Positions 1-10,288 of a DNA stretch of 64,000 nt are shown here, piece after piece. The stretch is from positions 186,001 to 250,000 of the forward strand of contig JBBELK010000307.1 of NCBI GenBank assembly GCA_037783545.1. The letters run 5' to 3'. The number at the start of each line of letters is the position of its first letter. Positions within the stretch are counted from its first letter, which is position 1. A model generated the notes under the pieces. The model saw only the letters and a program-made list of their open reading frames with translations. It had not been told where the DNA came from and did not search any database. The stretch comes from Henricia sp. BOLD:AAB3569 (Eukaryota; Echinodermata; Asteroidea; Spinulosida; Echinasteridae). The position numbers and the translations under genes are program-made.

Positions 1-121
1 CTCGTACATGACGCACTGTGACAATGTGACTGCCCTCTATCATGGCCGCCGTGCATAAGGTCTATTAAATTTTCGTCTCATGAGACGAAAACTAATTGTT
101 TTACTCATTTCTCAAAGACTA

Positions 122-950
122 CAGGGTGTTTTTAAAAAAAGGAAACCGAGATTAATTTGTTAATTTCGTGGAGATGCCTGAATATTTTGAAAATTGGCAA
201 CCACCATCTATTAGCTGATGATGTCCTCTTTCTTATGACACCACGAAATCCAATTTACGGTCACACATGACTGAGTACGGAGCAGTGTAATCAACCATGT
301 CAGAACTGGTCTTGCACCAAAAAGATGTTTTCATAATGAACCATGTCTGCCCAGTGCAGGGCTTTTGTTGTGCCTCCAAATTATGCAATCCTTAGCCTGT
401 TATTTCATTGCACACTCCTTAAAAGTTGGAAAGGTTGTTCATTTTCTCAGACCAGCAAAATGCAGCTTACCACTGAGCAGCGTGTGTTTGTGGTAACAGA
501 GTTGAGGACTGTGGTAACAGAGATGAGGACTGGAAGCCTCCAGCAAGTAGCAGATGCCTTTGGTCAGTTTTTTCCTGACCGTGCCATTCCCACCAAGTCG
601 ACAATTTGGAAAAACATCCGAAAATACCATCTGAGAAAATGAACCACCTTTCCAACTTTTAAGGAGTGTGCAATGAAATAACAGGCTGAAGATTGCATAA
701 TTTGGAGGCCCAACAAAAGCCCTGCACTGGGCAGACATGGTTCATTATGAAAACATATTTTTGGTGCAAGACCAGTTCTGACATGGTTGATTACACTGCT
801 CCGTGCTCAGTCATGTGTGACTGTAAATTGGATTTCGTGGTGTCATAAGAAAGAGGACATCAAGATGGCGGTTGCCAATTTCCAAAATAATTAGCCATCT
901 CCACGAAATTAACAAATTAATCTCGGTTTCCTTTTTTTAAAAACACCCTG
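122..950. mobile_element. Tc1/mariner-type foldback element, non-autonomous
   Basis: The ends are inverted repeats beginning CAGGGTGTTTTTAAAAAAAGG. The two arms are about 329 bp long (about 122-450 and 622-950) and nearly identical. TA flanks both ends (120-121 and 951-952). Removing the element and one TA gives GACTATAGC, which is exactly the sequence of the uninterrupted copy near 46266. TA target duplication is the hallmark of the Tc1/mariner superfamily. The unique centre holds a transposase N-terminal fragment. Confidence 0.85.
460..642 (+). pseudogene. Transposase N-terminal helix-turn-helix fragment (DUF4817-like)
   Basis: About 60 codons start MQLTTEQRVFVVTELR and continue through a motif like LQQVADAFGQFFPDR to TIWKNIRKY. 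This matches, from memory, the helix-turn-helix domain found at the N-terminus of mariner-like transposases in many invertebrates. The frame stops where the right arm of the foldback begins, so there is no catalytic DDE domain. The upstream ATG at 343 lies in the arm and its translation has no family match. This is a relic captured between the arms, not a working gene. Confidence 0.65.
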
Positions 951-1085
951 TATAGCACTTCAGACAACCATTTCAGGGAAAGTTTTCTACGGTCATCATG
1001 TTTATACTGTGTAAGTTAGGCGTAAATCTGTGAACATTTCTGATTTTCGAGATTACCAATGAATGTACACTGCCTTTAATCACAC

Positions 1086-1393
1086 ATGGAGAATGCCATT
1101 TTGTATTAGATAGCTTATTATGCCGTCTTGTAACCTATCATAATTTCTTACCTTCCATGGGCTGTAAAATCTAGATTAACTTTACTGTCCTCTGGCGCTG
1201 ACCGCCTCGCACGTTCATGCTTGGAATTTAACTCATCGGAGTCGTAATCTAGTGTGTCGTAGTGCTTAATGAATCGGCCTAAACTGTCAGCATCTGTGGC
1301 AGTTTGGAATTAAAGGGATGTTGTTAAAGTGAGGTACCGTACATGTTGTACAACAAAATATAGAGGGGAATTACGCTGTTAAATTTAAAATAA
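1086..1393. other. No feature seen
   Basis: Ordinary AT-rich sequence with no reading frame, repeat pairing or RNA feature that I could support. Confidence 0.5.
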
Positions 1394-1523
1394 TTGGACA
1401 ATTCGCACCCGAGACAACTCGCACCCGAGACAACTCGTACCCGGGACAACTCGTACCCGAGACAACTCGTACCCGGGACAACTCGTACCCGGGACAACTC
1501 GTACCCGAGACAACTCGTACCCC
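1394..1523. repeat. 16-bp tandem array, CAACTCG core (single orientation)
   Basis: About eight head-to-tail units of ACAACTCGTACCCGAG vary between GAG and GGG at the end and between GCACCC and GTACCC in the middle. The CAACTCG core is shared with the arrays at 3388-3905 and 4271-4600. No oppositely oriented partner array is seen beside it, so this may be one arm of a broken foldback. Confidence 0.85.
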
Positions 1524-1627
1524 TTTTGTTCATTATCATTTTGTTGTAACTTTTTAATGTCCTAAGAAACGTCCCCAAAAGACCCAGCTAAAGTTCCAGC
1601 AAACATCGCGGCAAAAGTCAGTAAACA

Positions 1628-2347
1628 GAGTTCGAATTAGCACTGGTCCGTTGGCCAAATGACAGTTGAAATGGTCTCGGGCCAGCTGGAAAGCCTTCCC
1701 AATGAACGGCTGTCCAGTTGAAATATAACAAATTTAAAGGAGTGATGAAATAACTTTGATCTTTCTTCAGACTCCCACTTGCAGTTTTGGTTATGCAGTA
1801 TATATGTCTCTGGGGCTGGAGTCTTGATGACTAGTTTTTATTTCAAGTCGTAAATCAAGTCATTTTCTCCAGAGTCAAGTCACATGTCAAAAACTGACTT
1901 GACCCCAAGCCAACAGGTTGAAAAAGACCAGCTTTGCCCAGGTAGTACTATGGGCTAATTCTGTATAACCGCCCCCAAGATGTACACTCACACTTAGAAC
2001 TGCAAATGCAGTTCCCTGTCGTGAAGGGGTTAATGTGCACAAAAACATGCATCCTTGAGAATTTATAACAAAACAGCCTTTCAAGACTCCAGAATAGCTC
2101 TAAAATTCACCAGAAAGCTCTAAAATGTACCACACATTTTCAAACTTTTAATGGGAGAACCTTATCATTGACTACCAAATTTTCCTAATTTATTCACTCA
2201 AATGTGGTTTTTGCAAACATTAATGGTCGACTGTGTTTAAAAAGAACAAGAAATTTTAACGGTATTAAACCGGGCCACTTGAAATGCCGACGGGCCAGTG
2301 AAGATTTAAGCCAACTGGCCCGGTTGGCCAGTTGGAAAAAAAGTTAA
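1628..2347. repeat. Dispersed repeat B, long copy
   Basis: The ends match the 365-bp copy at 23481-23845. Both begin GTTCGAATTAGCACTGGTCC and finish with GGCCAGTTGG-like text followed by AAAAAAGTTAA. GGCCAGTTGG-type motifs recur in both orientations at the two ends. This copy has about 350 extra bases in its middle (about 1740-2130), probably an insertion. Confidence 0.65.
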
Positions 2348-2556
2348 GGGCGAACGCTGGTAAAGTCGTAACAGAAAATCACGGCGAAAGTTTCAAAATT
2401 TCGCAAAAGTGCCAGGAAACGTTGTGGCAAAAATTGCGGATGAAATCAGGTCAACAGTGTGTAAAAGTGACGGCAAAAGTGGCACCAAAACTCGCGCCAA
2501 AAGTCTGAAAATCCCGGCAAATTCCCGATAAAGGCTCTGCAAACTTCACGGTAGAA
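2348..2556. repeat. Degenerate GGCAAAAGT-type repeat
   Basis: GGCAAAAGT, GCGAAAGTT, GCAAAAGTG and GCCAAAAGTC recur every 10-20 bases with no strict period. A similar short stretch lies at 1580-1625. It is an old decayed simple repeat of unknown origin. Confidence 0.4.
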
Positions 2557-2659
2557 GTGTCGTTCCAAGTAGGGACAGAAGTGCCGGATAAAAGTCTTTG
2601 CCAAACAATTTTTGTGAAACGAGTTGTCCCGTTACCTGCACTAGCCTACATACTTATTC

Positions 2660-3252
2660 TTTGTGAAAGACGTTCTAACGTTGTTTGGTTTGTGTACGTG
2701 CCCGCGGTCGACATTGCACCGTGTGGACAGGAAACTAGTCTATGCGCCAGCTGGCTGCCGTTCATAAGAACGTCTTTGGAAACCTCTCACGAGTCACGTG
2801 GTTTGCTCGCAAAATTCCGAGCACATTCCACGCATACCATGGTCAACACGTTCACAATCTGCCATATAGAATCCTCAAAAATCACCACGCACATTTTTGT
2901 TTAGGCTACTACAATGTATGTCGTTACGTCGTTACGCAGAACATGTGGACTTATGAGACTTTGAGAGGTTTCCAAAGACGTTCTTATGAACGTCAGCCAG
3001 CTGGTGCATAGATCTAGACTAGGTTCTTGTCCACACGGTGCAATGTCGACCGCGGCCACGTGTACACGAAAGTCGAAACAAACAGCGTTGTGGACTTATG
3101 TGACTTTGAGAGGTTTCCAAAGACGTTCTTATGAACGTCAGCCAGCTGGTGCATAGATCTAGACTAGGTTCTTGTCCACACGGTGCAATTTCAACCGCGG
3201 GCACGTGTACACGAAAGTCGAAACAAACAACATTATAATGTCTTTCACAAAG
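2660..3252. mobile_element. Foldback element with a 145-bp duplication in its right arm
   Basis: The left arm (about 2660-2800) runs from CTTTGTGAAAGACG through CCGCGGTCGACATTGCACCG to GGAAACCTCTC. It is the reverse complement of both 2965-3085 and 3110-3252. The right arm is therefore present twice in tandem with a period of 145 bases (the ACTTATG..GACTTTGAGAGG stretch begins near 2949 and 3094). Translations across it only reflect this repeat. Confidence 0.75.
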
Positions 3253-3387
3253 ACTAACTGCGTTTCCCGAGGACACGCTAAAACTCGAGTTGATCTGCAG
3301 TTCTGCACCCTTCAGGACTCACATACATGTATGGCAGGCTGTATGTTCCCGGACGAGTTGTCCAATGACAATGTAACTTGGGGGTCA

Positions 3388-3905
3388 GACAAGTCGACCG
3401 TTGAGACAACTCGACTCGAGACAAGTCGACCGTTGAGACAACTCGACCGTTGAGACAACTCGACCGTATGTGCGATAAATGGAAAGACAAGTCGACCGTT
3501 GAGACAAGTCGACCGTTGAGACAAGTAAAATGGGGGGAGGTGATGGTGCTTACCCATTCAGTGACACGGCCGTTCTGGTCGACATGTTTTTATTGAAAAT
3601 AAAATATGTTATTTTAATTTCAAAATTTAAGTGTGTCCGCTGAGTTGTCTCAGCGGTCGACTTGTCTCGAGTCGAGTTGTCTCAACGGTCGAGATGTCTC
3701 AACGGTCGAGTTGTCTCAACGGTCGAGTTGTCTCAACGGTCGACTTGTCTCAACGGTCGACTTGTCTCAACGGTCGACTTGTCTCAACGGTCGACTTGTC
3801 TCAACGGTCGACTTGTCTCAACGGTCGACTTGTCTCAACGGTCGACTTGTCTCAACGGTCGACTTGTCTCAACGGTCGACTTGTCTCAACGGTCGACTTG
3901 TCTGA
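3388..3905. mobile_element. Foldback with opposed 17-bp tandem arrays (TU-like)
   Basis: The left array (3388-3526) has units GACAAGTCGACCGTTGA or GACAACTCGACCGTTGA. The right array (about 3643-3905) has the same 17-bp unit on the other strand, GTCTCAACGGTCGACTT, about 15 times and nearly perfect. About 115 unrelated bases lie between. Inverted arms made of short tandem repeats match the design of the sea-urchin TU elements as I remember them. The apparent long frames rich in STVDLSQR come from the repeat. Confidence 0.8.
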
Positions 3906-4254
3906 CATCCATGTAACTTTACTTAGCTAGTCTACACTGAATGAAATACATGTAGACTAGGGGGCCTACATGTAGGCTACCTACACAACGGTGACAACCA
4001 GTTTCAGTTGATCACGAAGAGGAAAATTATACCAGCTGAAAATTAAATAAAAATAGTGAAAACACTCACACAAAACGGCGGGGCAGACAACAACGAATAT
4101 AAGGCACCGAAGCAACATGTTTATCTAAAAAAATACTATAAAATAATATGTTAAAATGAACTATTTTCTGCAAAGAACGACCAACGATCGTCTGCGCTAG
4201 GCGTAGTCACAAAATGCCTTGACCCTGGCCTTGCGCTTGTTTTTTGATGTACAC

Positions 4255-4630
4255 ATACGTACGTAGGGTACAGGTCAACTCGGTCCCAAGTCAACTCGGT
4301 CCCAGGTCAACTCGGACCCAAGTCAACTCGGACCCTATGGGAAATTGAACCCTATGGGAAATTGAACGTAAAACAATGTTTAAAATCAATGGCCAAAGAT
4401 TAATAATCAAATTTGGGTTTTGAACATTGTTTTCCGAAACCCCATCTCGGGCGGAAATACTCCACTTAGGTAAGGATTTGACCGAGTTGACCTGGGTCCG
4501 AGTTGACTTCAAACCGAGTTGACTTGGGACCGAGTTGACCTGGATCCGAGTTGACTGGGACCGAGTTGACTTGGGACCGAGTTGACTTGGGACCGAGGTG
4601 ACTCGAAACCCGTACGTACGTACGTACGTC
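4255..4630. mobile_element. Foldback with opposed 16-bp tandem arrays
   Basis: The left units are GTCAACTCGGTCCCAA (4271-4336). The right units are the reverse complement, TTGGGACCGAGTTGAC (about 4476-4600). About 140 bases lie between. The outer edges are ACGTACGTAGGG on the left and CCCGTACGTACGT on the right, themselves inverted. The design matches the 3388-3905 element with a different unit that keeps the CAACTCG core. Confidence 0.8.
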
Positions 4631-5518
4631 CGATGTCAAGTACAAGTCCCGACGACTACTACATTTATTTGCATGTGTTGCATACATGACTCATGCTCAT
4701 TCGAGGTACGTCACGGGGAGCCCGGGTTAATTTATTTGACGCACGAAAATTGTGTCAAAAATATTTACAATTGCTAAAATATTGTGATTTTGCAGCTGTT
4801 TCAAATTTGAATTTATACTTTGAAGTCATAAATTATTTCTAGAAAGCCGCGCACTTTTTGCAAAGGTAAAGATGCATGATAGGATTGTCTCCCCATGATT
4901 TAGGGCTTGTTTCCGGGTACGTACGTACGTCACAACAAAAGCTGACATTTTAAAACTTTGGTGCAAGGGGCAGGGGTACGGTTGGGGTTTTGGGGGTGGG
5001 GGAAGGGGGAGAGTGGGGGGAAGGGGGAGAGTGGGGTGGTTCGGGCGGAGCTGGGACGATCGGGATGTGCTAATGGATGCACCCTACTCCCTAACATTCA
5101 AAAAACATTTTCACAGCGTCTCGGGACAAATAGCCAAACAAACAAAAATCCTTAAAGTTTAATCTTTACAAATAAAGAGATATAGTCCGTCAGTTTTATT
5201 TACTAGTCATTATTTATTAATTTTTTTGTTTTTGTACAAGCTGAAACAAAACCGCCCCTGTTTACTTTTGTATATTTTTTTTATATTTACCATAGGATCT
5301 ATATACATGTATTTACATTTATTTATTTTTCTTAACTTGATGTGGGTGAGACAGGTCCTCGACCACAGTGATTTGTATTGCTTTTGTCGCTCCTATGCCC
5401 ATCTTGTTTATGATGTACATTGTTGGCATGAATAAATAATAATAATAATAATATGCAAGGAAGACTATTTGATGGCCGTGACATTTTACTGGGGATATTC
5501 TCATCCCTACAATGGAGA
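4631..5518. other. Gene-free stretch with a G-rich run
   Basis: AT-rich sequence with another GTACGTACGTACGT run (4917-4930). A purine-rich run of guanines follows at 4978-5040 and could form G-quadruplex structure. A short AATAAT microsatellite lies near 5435. No coding or RNA feature is supported. Confidence 0.5.
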
Positions 5519-6040
5519 CTTTAAGGGCCTGTGACATGCTAAACAACTTTTTGCCTAATCTTTGCTTCATATGATGGATTACTTGTTCAGCAAAACATGC
5601 TATTGTTCTTTTTGATGTAAAATCAATAAAAGGTAGCCTTTTTCAACTTTGAAGATTTCATTGCAATAAACCACAGACAGAGGGCGCTGTTTGGAGTGCA
5701 TCACGTAAGGAGGACAGAAGGGAAAAGTTAAGAAAAAAACATAAGACTTCAAGTTCGACATGGCTTACAACAGGAAACATGTAGAACAAACTCAAACAGT
5801 CATGGATTACATAAGTTCCAGGACGTTTGAGAAAAAAGGTGGAAACCTTTGTGCACAGTTGGATGTGATTTTCCTGTGTTTGCCTTTGTGACATCATGAC
5901 CTTGGTCATGAATATGCATATTGCATTAGCATAAAAACTAAAAACCATTGTTTTAACCCCCAAAACAAGCTCCAAATAGGATTTTATATTGTTTTATAGC
6001 ATTTATTTAATTGATAACAATCCCAAATAACCCTTTAAAG
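5519..6040. mobile_element. Non-autonomous element, family E (copy 1)
   Basis: The ends are inverted: CTTTAAGGGCCTGTGACATG on the left and CCCTTTAAAG on the right. The internal sequence, including TGCATATTGCATTAGCATAAAA, matches the copy at 38927-39418. No coding capacity is seen. The right end abuts the next MITE. Confidence 0.7.
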
Positions 6041-6178
6041 GCACAGGCTCCGTCAGCAATGGGCGCGCGCCAAATTCGTGCCACGAAATACGCAGCTCCA
6101 TGCCTTTGCTATGGAGCTGACTATTTCGTGGCACGAATTTGGCGCGTGCGCATTGCTGACGAGCCTGTGCCTTTAAAG
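6035..6178. mobile_element. MITE family C, copy 1 (palindromic)
   Basis: A near-perfect hairpin. AAAGGCACAGGCTC and CCAAATTCGTGCCACGAAAT on the left are mirrored by ATTTCGTGGCACGAATTTGG and GAGCCTGTGCCTTTAAA on the right, around CAGCTCCATGCCTTTGC. Related copies are at 19591, 20407, 31455, 32176 and 60083. Confidence 0.85.
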
Positions 6179-6949
6179 GAGCTTCTTCATCAGAATGTTT
6201 CCAGAAAATGCATGGATTTCGTTCTAAACTAACAATCACATAAAAATCCCCAAAAAAGTATCCATTTAAGAAAATTTGCAATCTCCAATTTGCACGTGGA
6301 AGCAAAAGGTTGGTGTGACCACTGCACCATGGAGGAAGTTTGACTGCACTGCTCCTAGAATTGACGAAACAACATTTTTCTAGTATGGTTTGCATCTGTA
6401 CTTCATTTTAAGACATGTTAACATGAGATTAACTGAGACTCACTAGTTGATTTTGGATGTTACATGAACCGTGACCATCGAGACCAAGACTTGACGGCCA
6501 TTGTAGGGTTAGGGGAAATTCAAATATCCATTGTTCCGTCCAAAAAAAAGATACAAGTTACCCCTCAAAATGTAGGTCTTGGTGAGTTATACACAGTGTA
6601 CATGAGTTATGTCTTTTAATTTAGTAAGTAGGTCAACAGAGGTCAAAAGGTCAATTTTAAAGGGAGTTTCGCTAAATTTTGTAATCCTCGCCATCAAACA
6701 AAACTGTACGTGTAAATTAATAAAGTTTTACTATAACATGATATTATTCTGTCTCAATGTATTTTACTCGCCATATAAATACAGGTTAATTTGATTAGAT
6801 TGGTAGAAAGGCTTTCTGCCACAACGTGGAAAATAGGTGGGTCAATATAGCACCAACAAAAATACCCTAACATCAAACAAACAAACAAACAGTGTCTTCT
6901 CTAATATAACTGCTGATGTCAGATGTAGCTAATTTTATTATTCATTAAA
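6179..6949. other. No gene seen
   Basis: AT-rich sequence with an AAAC microsatellite (6877-6892). No supported reading frame, RNA gene or repeat pairing. Confidence 0.5.
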
Positions 6950-8105
6950 TATAGTTTCATTCGGTTGAATGATCGTATAACGGCTTTACGGTCCTGTGTA
7001 TTCTGTATCGGTATTGAGTTCACAATTTGCTATGCATGACTGGTCATTATTGGCATTCTAAGTACAACGTATATAAAGGTACAGTTAAGGTCCTTTCTTC
7101 ATTCAGGTCGCGTCTACTCTCTGCCGAGCACGTTAACAGTACACTATTACCGTACCCAACTTATCGCAATGGAATTAGTTATAAATTCCTGCTAATTTGT
7201 TCGCCCTTAAGCTGAACTATTGTACACATTTCTCGACTGTCTTCTTATGCCTATGAATTAGCATCACCAACTGTTATCTAGGTTCGTCGCTTTACACGTC
7301 GGTCTGTTCTTCACGAAGTGAACACTGATGCACCATGCCTGGACAGTTAAGCTATACGTAAAAGACAACTCGATTACTACGACAGATTCTCGGTAAAAGT
7401 CGCAAACAACGGAGGACTCGCACCCGCACTGGGCAACGCAACAGAAGCCTACATAGGCTACATGTAGTTCGATTGGACGGAAGACGGCAATCGGCAGACG
7501 CCGTGAGCATGGATGAATGCCGTGAGTGACCACTAACGGAGACGTGGAACAGCGACTTTGAGCAACTATAGCCGGGAGCGAGCTCTTACTGCTGTGTCCT
7601 TTCAGGGTCGCCTTTCTCTATTTCTCAAGGTACAACTATTTCCCCAAGCCCTATATACTTTGTCATTTTCAGAGTTCCCGGCCACTATCCCATGCTGTAT
7701 CAATAAAACATTTAAATAATATGTTCTTTGTTATTCGACTCATTCATTAGAATCAAACTGCTTTTCATTCGTATGAGCGAAGCGAAGGAGAATGAAAATA
7801 TAGTTTCATTCGGTTGAATGATCGTATAACGGCTTTACGGTCCTGTGTATTCTGTATCGGTATTGAGTTCACAATTTGCTATGCATGACTGGTCATTATT
7901 GGCATTCTAAGTACAACGTATATAAAGGTACAGTTAAGGTCCTTTCTTCATTCAGGTCGCGTCTACTCTCTGCCGAGCACGTTAACAGTACACTATTACC
8001 GTACCCAACTTATCGCAATGGAATTAGTTATAAATTCCTGCTAATTTGTTCGCCCTTAAGCTGAACTATTGTACACATTTCCCGACTGTCTTCTTATGCC
8101 TATGA

Positions 8106-8131
8106 ATGGGCACTCCCCCCCCCCCCCCCTC
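8106..8131. repeat. Poly-C tract
   Basis: A run of about 18 cytosines broken only at its edges, inside the second copy of the composite repeat. Length is likely to vary and to be hard to sequence. Confidence 0.8.
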
Positions 8132-9613
8132 CCACCCTATGAGAGCATTAATTGCTTGTCTTTATCCGCCGAGATTTTCAATTTTGGGCTTATAATTTAC
8201 TTTATACGCACCAACTTTACGTATGTTGCATCAGTGATTATCCACTCTGGCCTCTAAAGCAATGCTGTGCTTTATTAAACAGGTGTTGTGCTAATTTGTT
8301 TGCCCTTAAGCTGAACTATTGTACACATTTCTTCTGATGCCTATGACTTAGCACCGTCCTCCCACCCTATGAGAGCATTGCTTGTCTGTTGTCGTTTTTT
8401 GTTTGTGATTTTCCCCCAGGTTCGACGCTTTAAACGTCGGTCTGTTCTTCACGAGGTGAACACTGATGAACCAGGCTCGGACAGTTAAGCTATACGTAAA
8501 AGACAACTCGATGTAAGGCTTTTTGTCAGTAATGTCATTTTCTGTCGTACGGAAATTTAAGGGCATTCCAATAAGATAATTATTGATCTGCATCTCGTTT
8601 GAATTACTTATTGCAATTCGGTCGAAGTATGCACAACTGATGTAAATTCCTCCCGTATTTAACACGAAAGGCACTATTCAAAAATAGTACGTAAGTCCCA
8701 CTTCAGCAAAATTAGTTATTTTCTACGTTGTATTTCTTTCCATACTTTTCAGTATCTTATCCATTTAAACGTACCGGTAATTCATATTTTTAGCCCCGTG
8801 AGTATTTTACGGTCGATACGGGCTTATAGGATTATACAAATCGTACTGTTTCGCACTTAGAATTGTCCTTGAACTGTCTTGAATTTGCACAACGACTGCA
8901 TGCGTCAATATCCTCTGTTCTTGGAGGTGAATGTTTTGCTATTTGGCCAAATGCATGTTTTACCTGCGCGCGAATGATATATTTTATACGCTAGTAAGAC
9001 GATTTCTAGTCATGTAGAACTAATATTGAAATATTCCGGCCCTGGATTTCATTTTCCAATAAACGCTTTCTTATATGATTCATATTCAGTTTGTTGTATA
9101 ACGTTTAAACTGTACTACAACTCTGTGTAGTATTCATGATGCGCTATTTATGAACAGTCCTTCCTTAAAGTTCGGTTATTGAACCACGGCTTTTAACACT
9201 AACGTAGTTGGGATTTTAAGACCATCTCGAGTCTATTGTGTTGGTTCTTGAAGTTTGGGATGGTTGTTTGCCTGTAGAGGGCTATCTATATCCGCTGAGA
9301 TTTTCAATTATGGGCCTATAATTTACTTTATACGCACCAACTTTACGTATGTTGCATCAGTGATTATCCACTCTGGCCTCTAAACCAATGCTGTGCTTTA
9401 TTAAACAGGTGTTGTGCCCCGTTCCTTTTATCGACATACTACTTCTGCTCATTCAGTCAAATTGATATTTCATTTTCGACTAGTGAATGTAATTATGGCT
9501 TAATTCACTCCCCGATCGTGCGTACCGAGGCCCTGTTGTAACGTCGCTTTTTTAATAGCAGAATAAAAATTCCCCGAGATCTCGGGACGATCATCCATCC
9601 GCCGCAGCAACAT

Positions 9614-10288
9614 GCCTGCTTCCCGCAAAATGCACGTATAGCTGGCACAACAAGCTTGATCACCCTAAATTAACTGCTGGTAACATGCAGTTCACTGTAC
9701 TGGTCAGAGCGCATACTATTGTGCATCTGCGCATGCTCGAGGCTACAATACCCATTCATTCAATAAACCTAAGCTCGTTGCATGCTACCCGCAAAATGCA
9801 CGTATAGCTGGCACAACAAGCTTGATCACCCTAAATTAACTGCTGGTAACATGCAGTTCACTGTACTGGTCAGAGCGCATACTATTGTGCATCTGCGCAT
9901 GCTCGAGGCTACAATACCCATTCATTCAATAAACCTAAGCTCGTTGCATGCTACCCGCAAAATGCACGTATAGCTGGCACAACAAGCTTGATCACCCTAA
10001 ATTAACTGCTGGTAACATGCAGTTCACTGTACTGGTCAGAGCGCATACTATTGTGCATCTGCGCATGCTCGAGGCTACAATACCCATTCATTCAATAAAC
10101 CTAAGCTCGTTGCATGCTACCCGCAAAATGCACGTATAGCTGGCACAACAAGCTTGATCACCCTAAATTAACTGCCGGTAACATGCAGTTCACTGTACTG
10201 GTCAGAGCGCATACTCTATTGTGCATCTGCGCATGCTCGAGGCTACAATACTCATTCATTCAATAATCCTAAGCTCGTTGCATGCTAC
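9614..10288. repeat. 166-bp tandem repeat, about four units
   Basis: The unit begins near CCCGCAAAATGCACGTATAG and includes CTGCGCATGCTCGAGGC. It repeats with a period of 166 from 9616, 9782, 9948 and 10114. The middle units are essentially identical and the last has a few changes (CTGCCGG, ATACTCTATT). Identical 63-codon frames in adjacent units reflect the repeat. It lies inside the composite element. Confidence 0.9.

Larger units (their letters stand above)
65..1085. repeat. Dispersed repeat A, interrupted by a transposon
   Basis: The flanks of the 122-950 element form one repeat. Positions 65-121 include a perfect 22-bp palindrome (70-91, TTTTCGTCTCATGAGACGAAAA). They continue after the insertion at 953-1085. 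An uninterrupted copy lies at 46205-46400 and a partial one at 31125-31275. The repeat has no reading frame of note and its family is unknown. Confidence 0.8.

Noticed and set aside
3631-3930. Long plus-strand frames of repeated STVDLSQRSTCLNGRLV-like peptide
   Set aside because: All three frames are open because the DNA is a 17-bp tandem repeat without stops. There is no start context, no homology and no complexity.
7027-8064. Identical 62-codon frames at 7027 and 7876
   Set aside because: Identity reflects the 849-base duplication of the composite element. The whole segment, not just the frame, is conserved.
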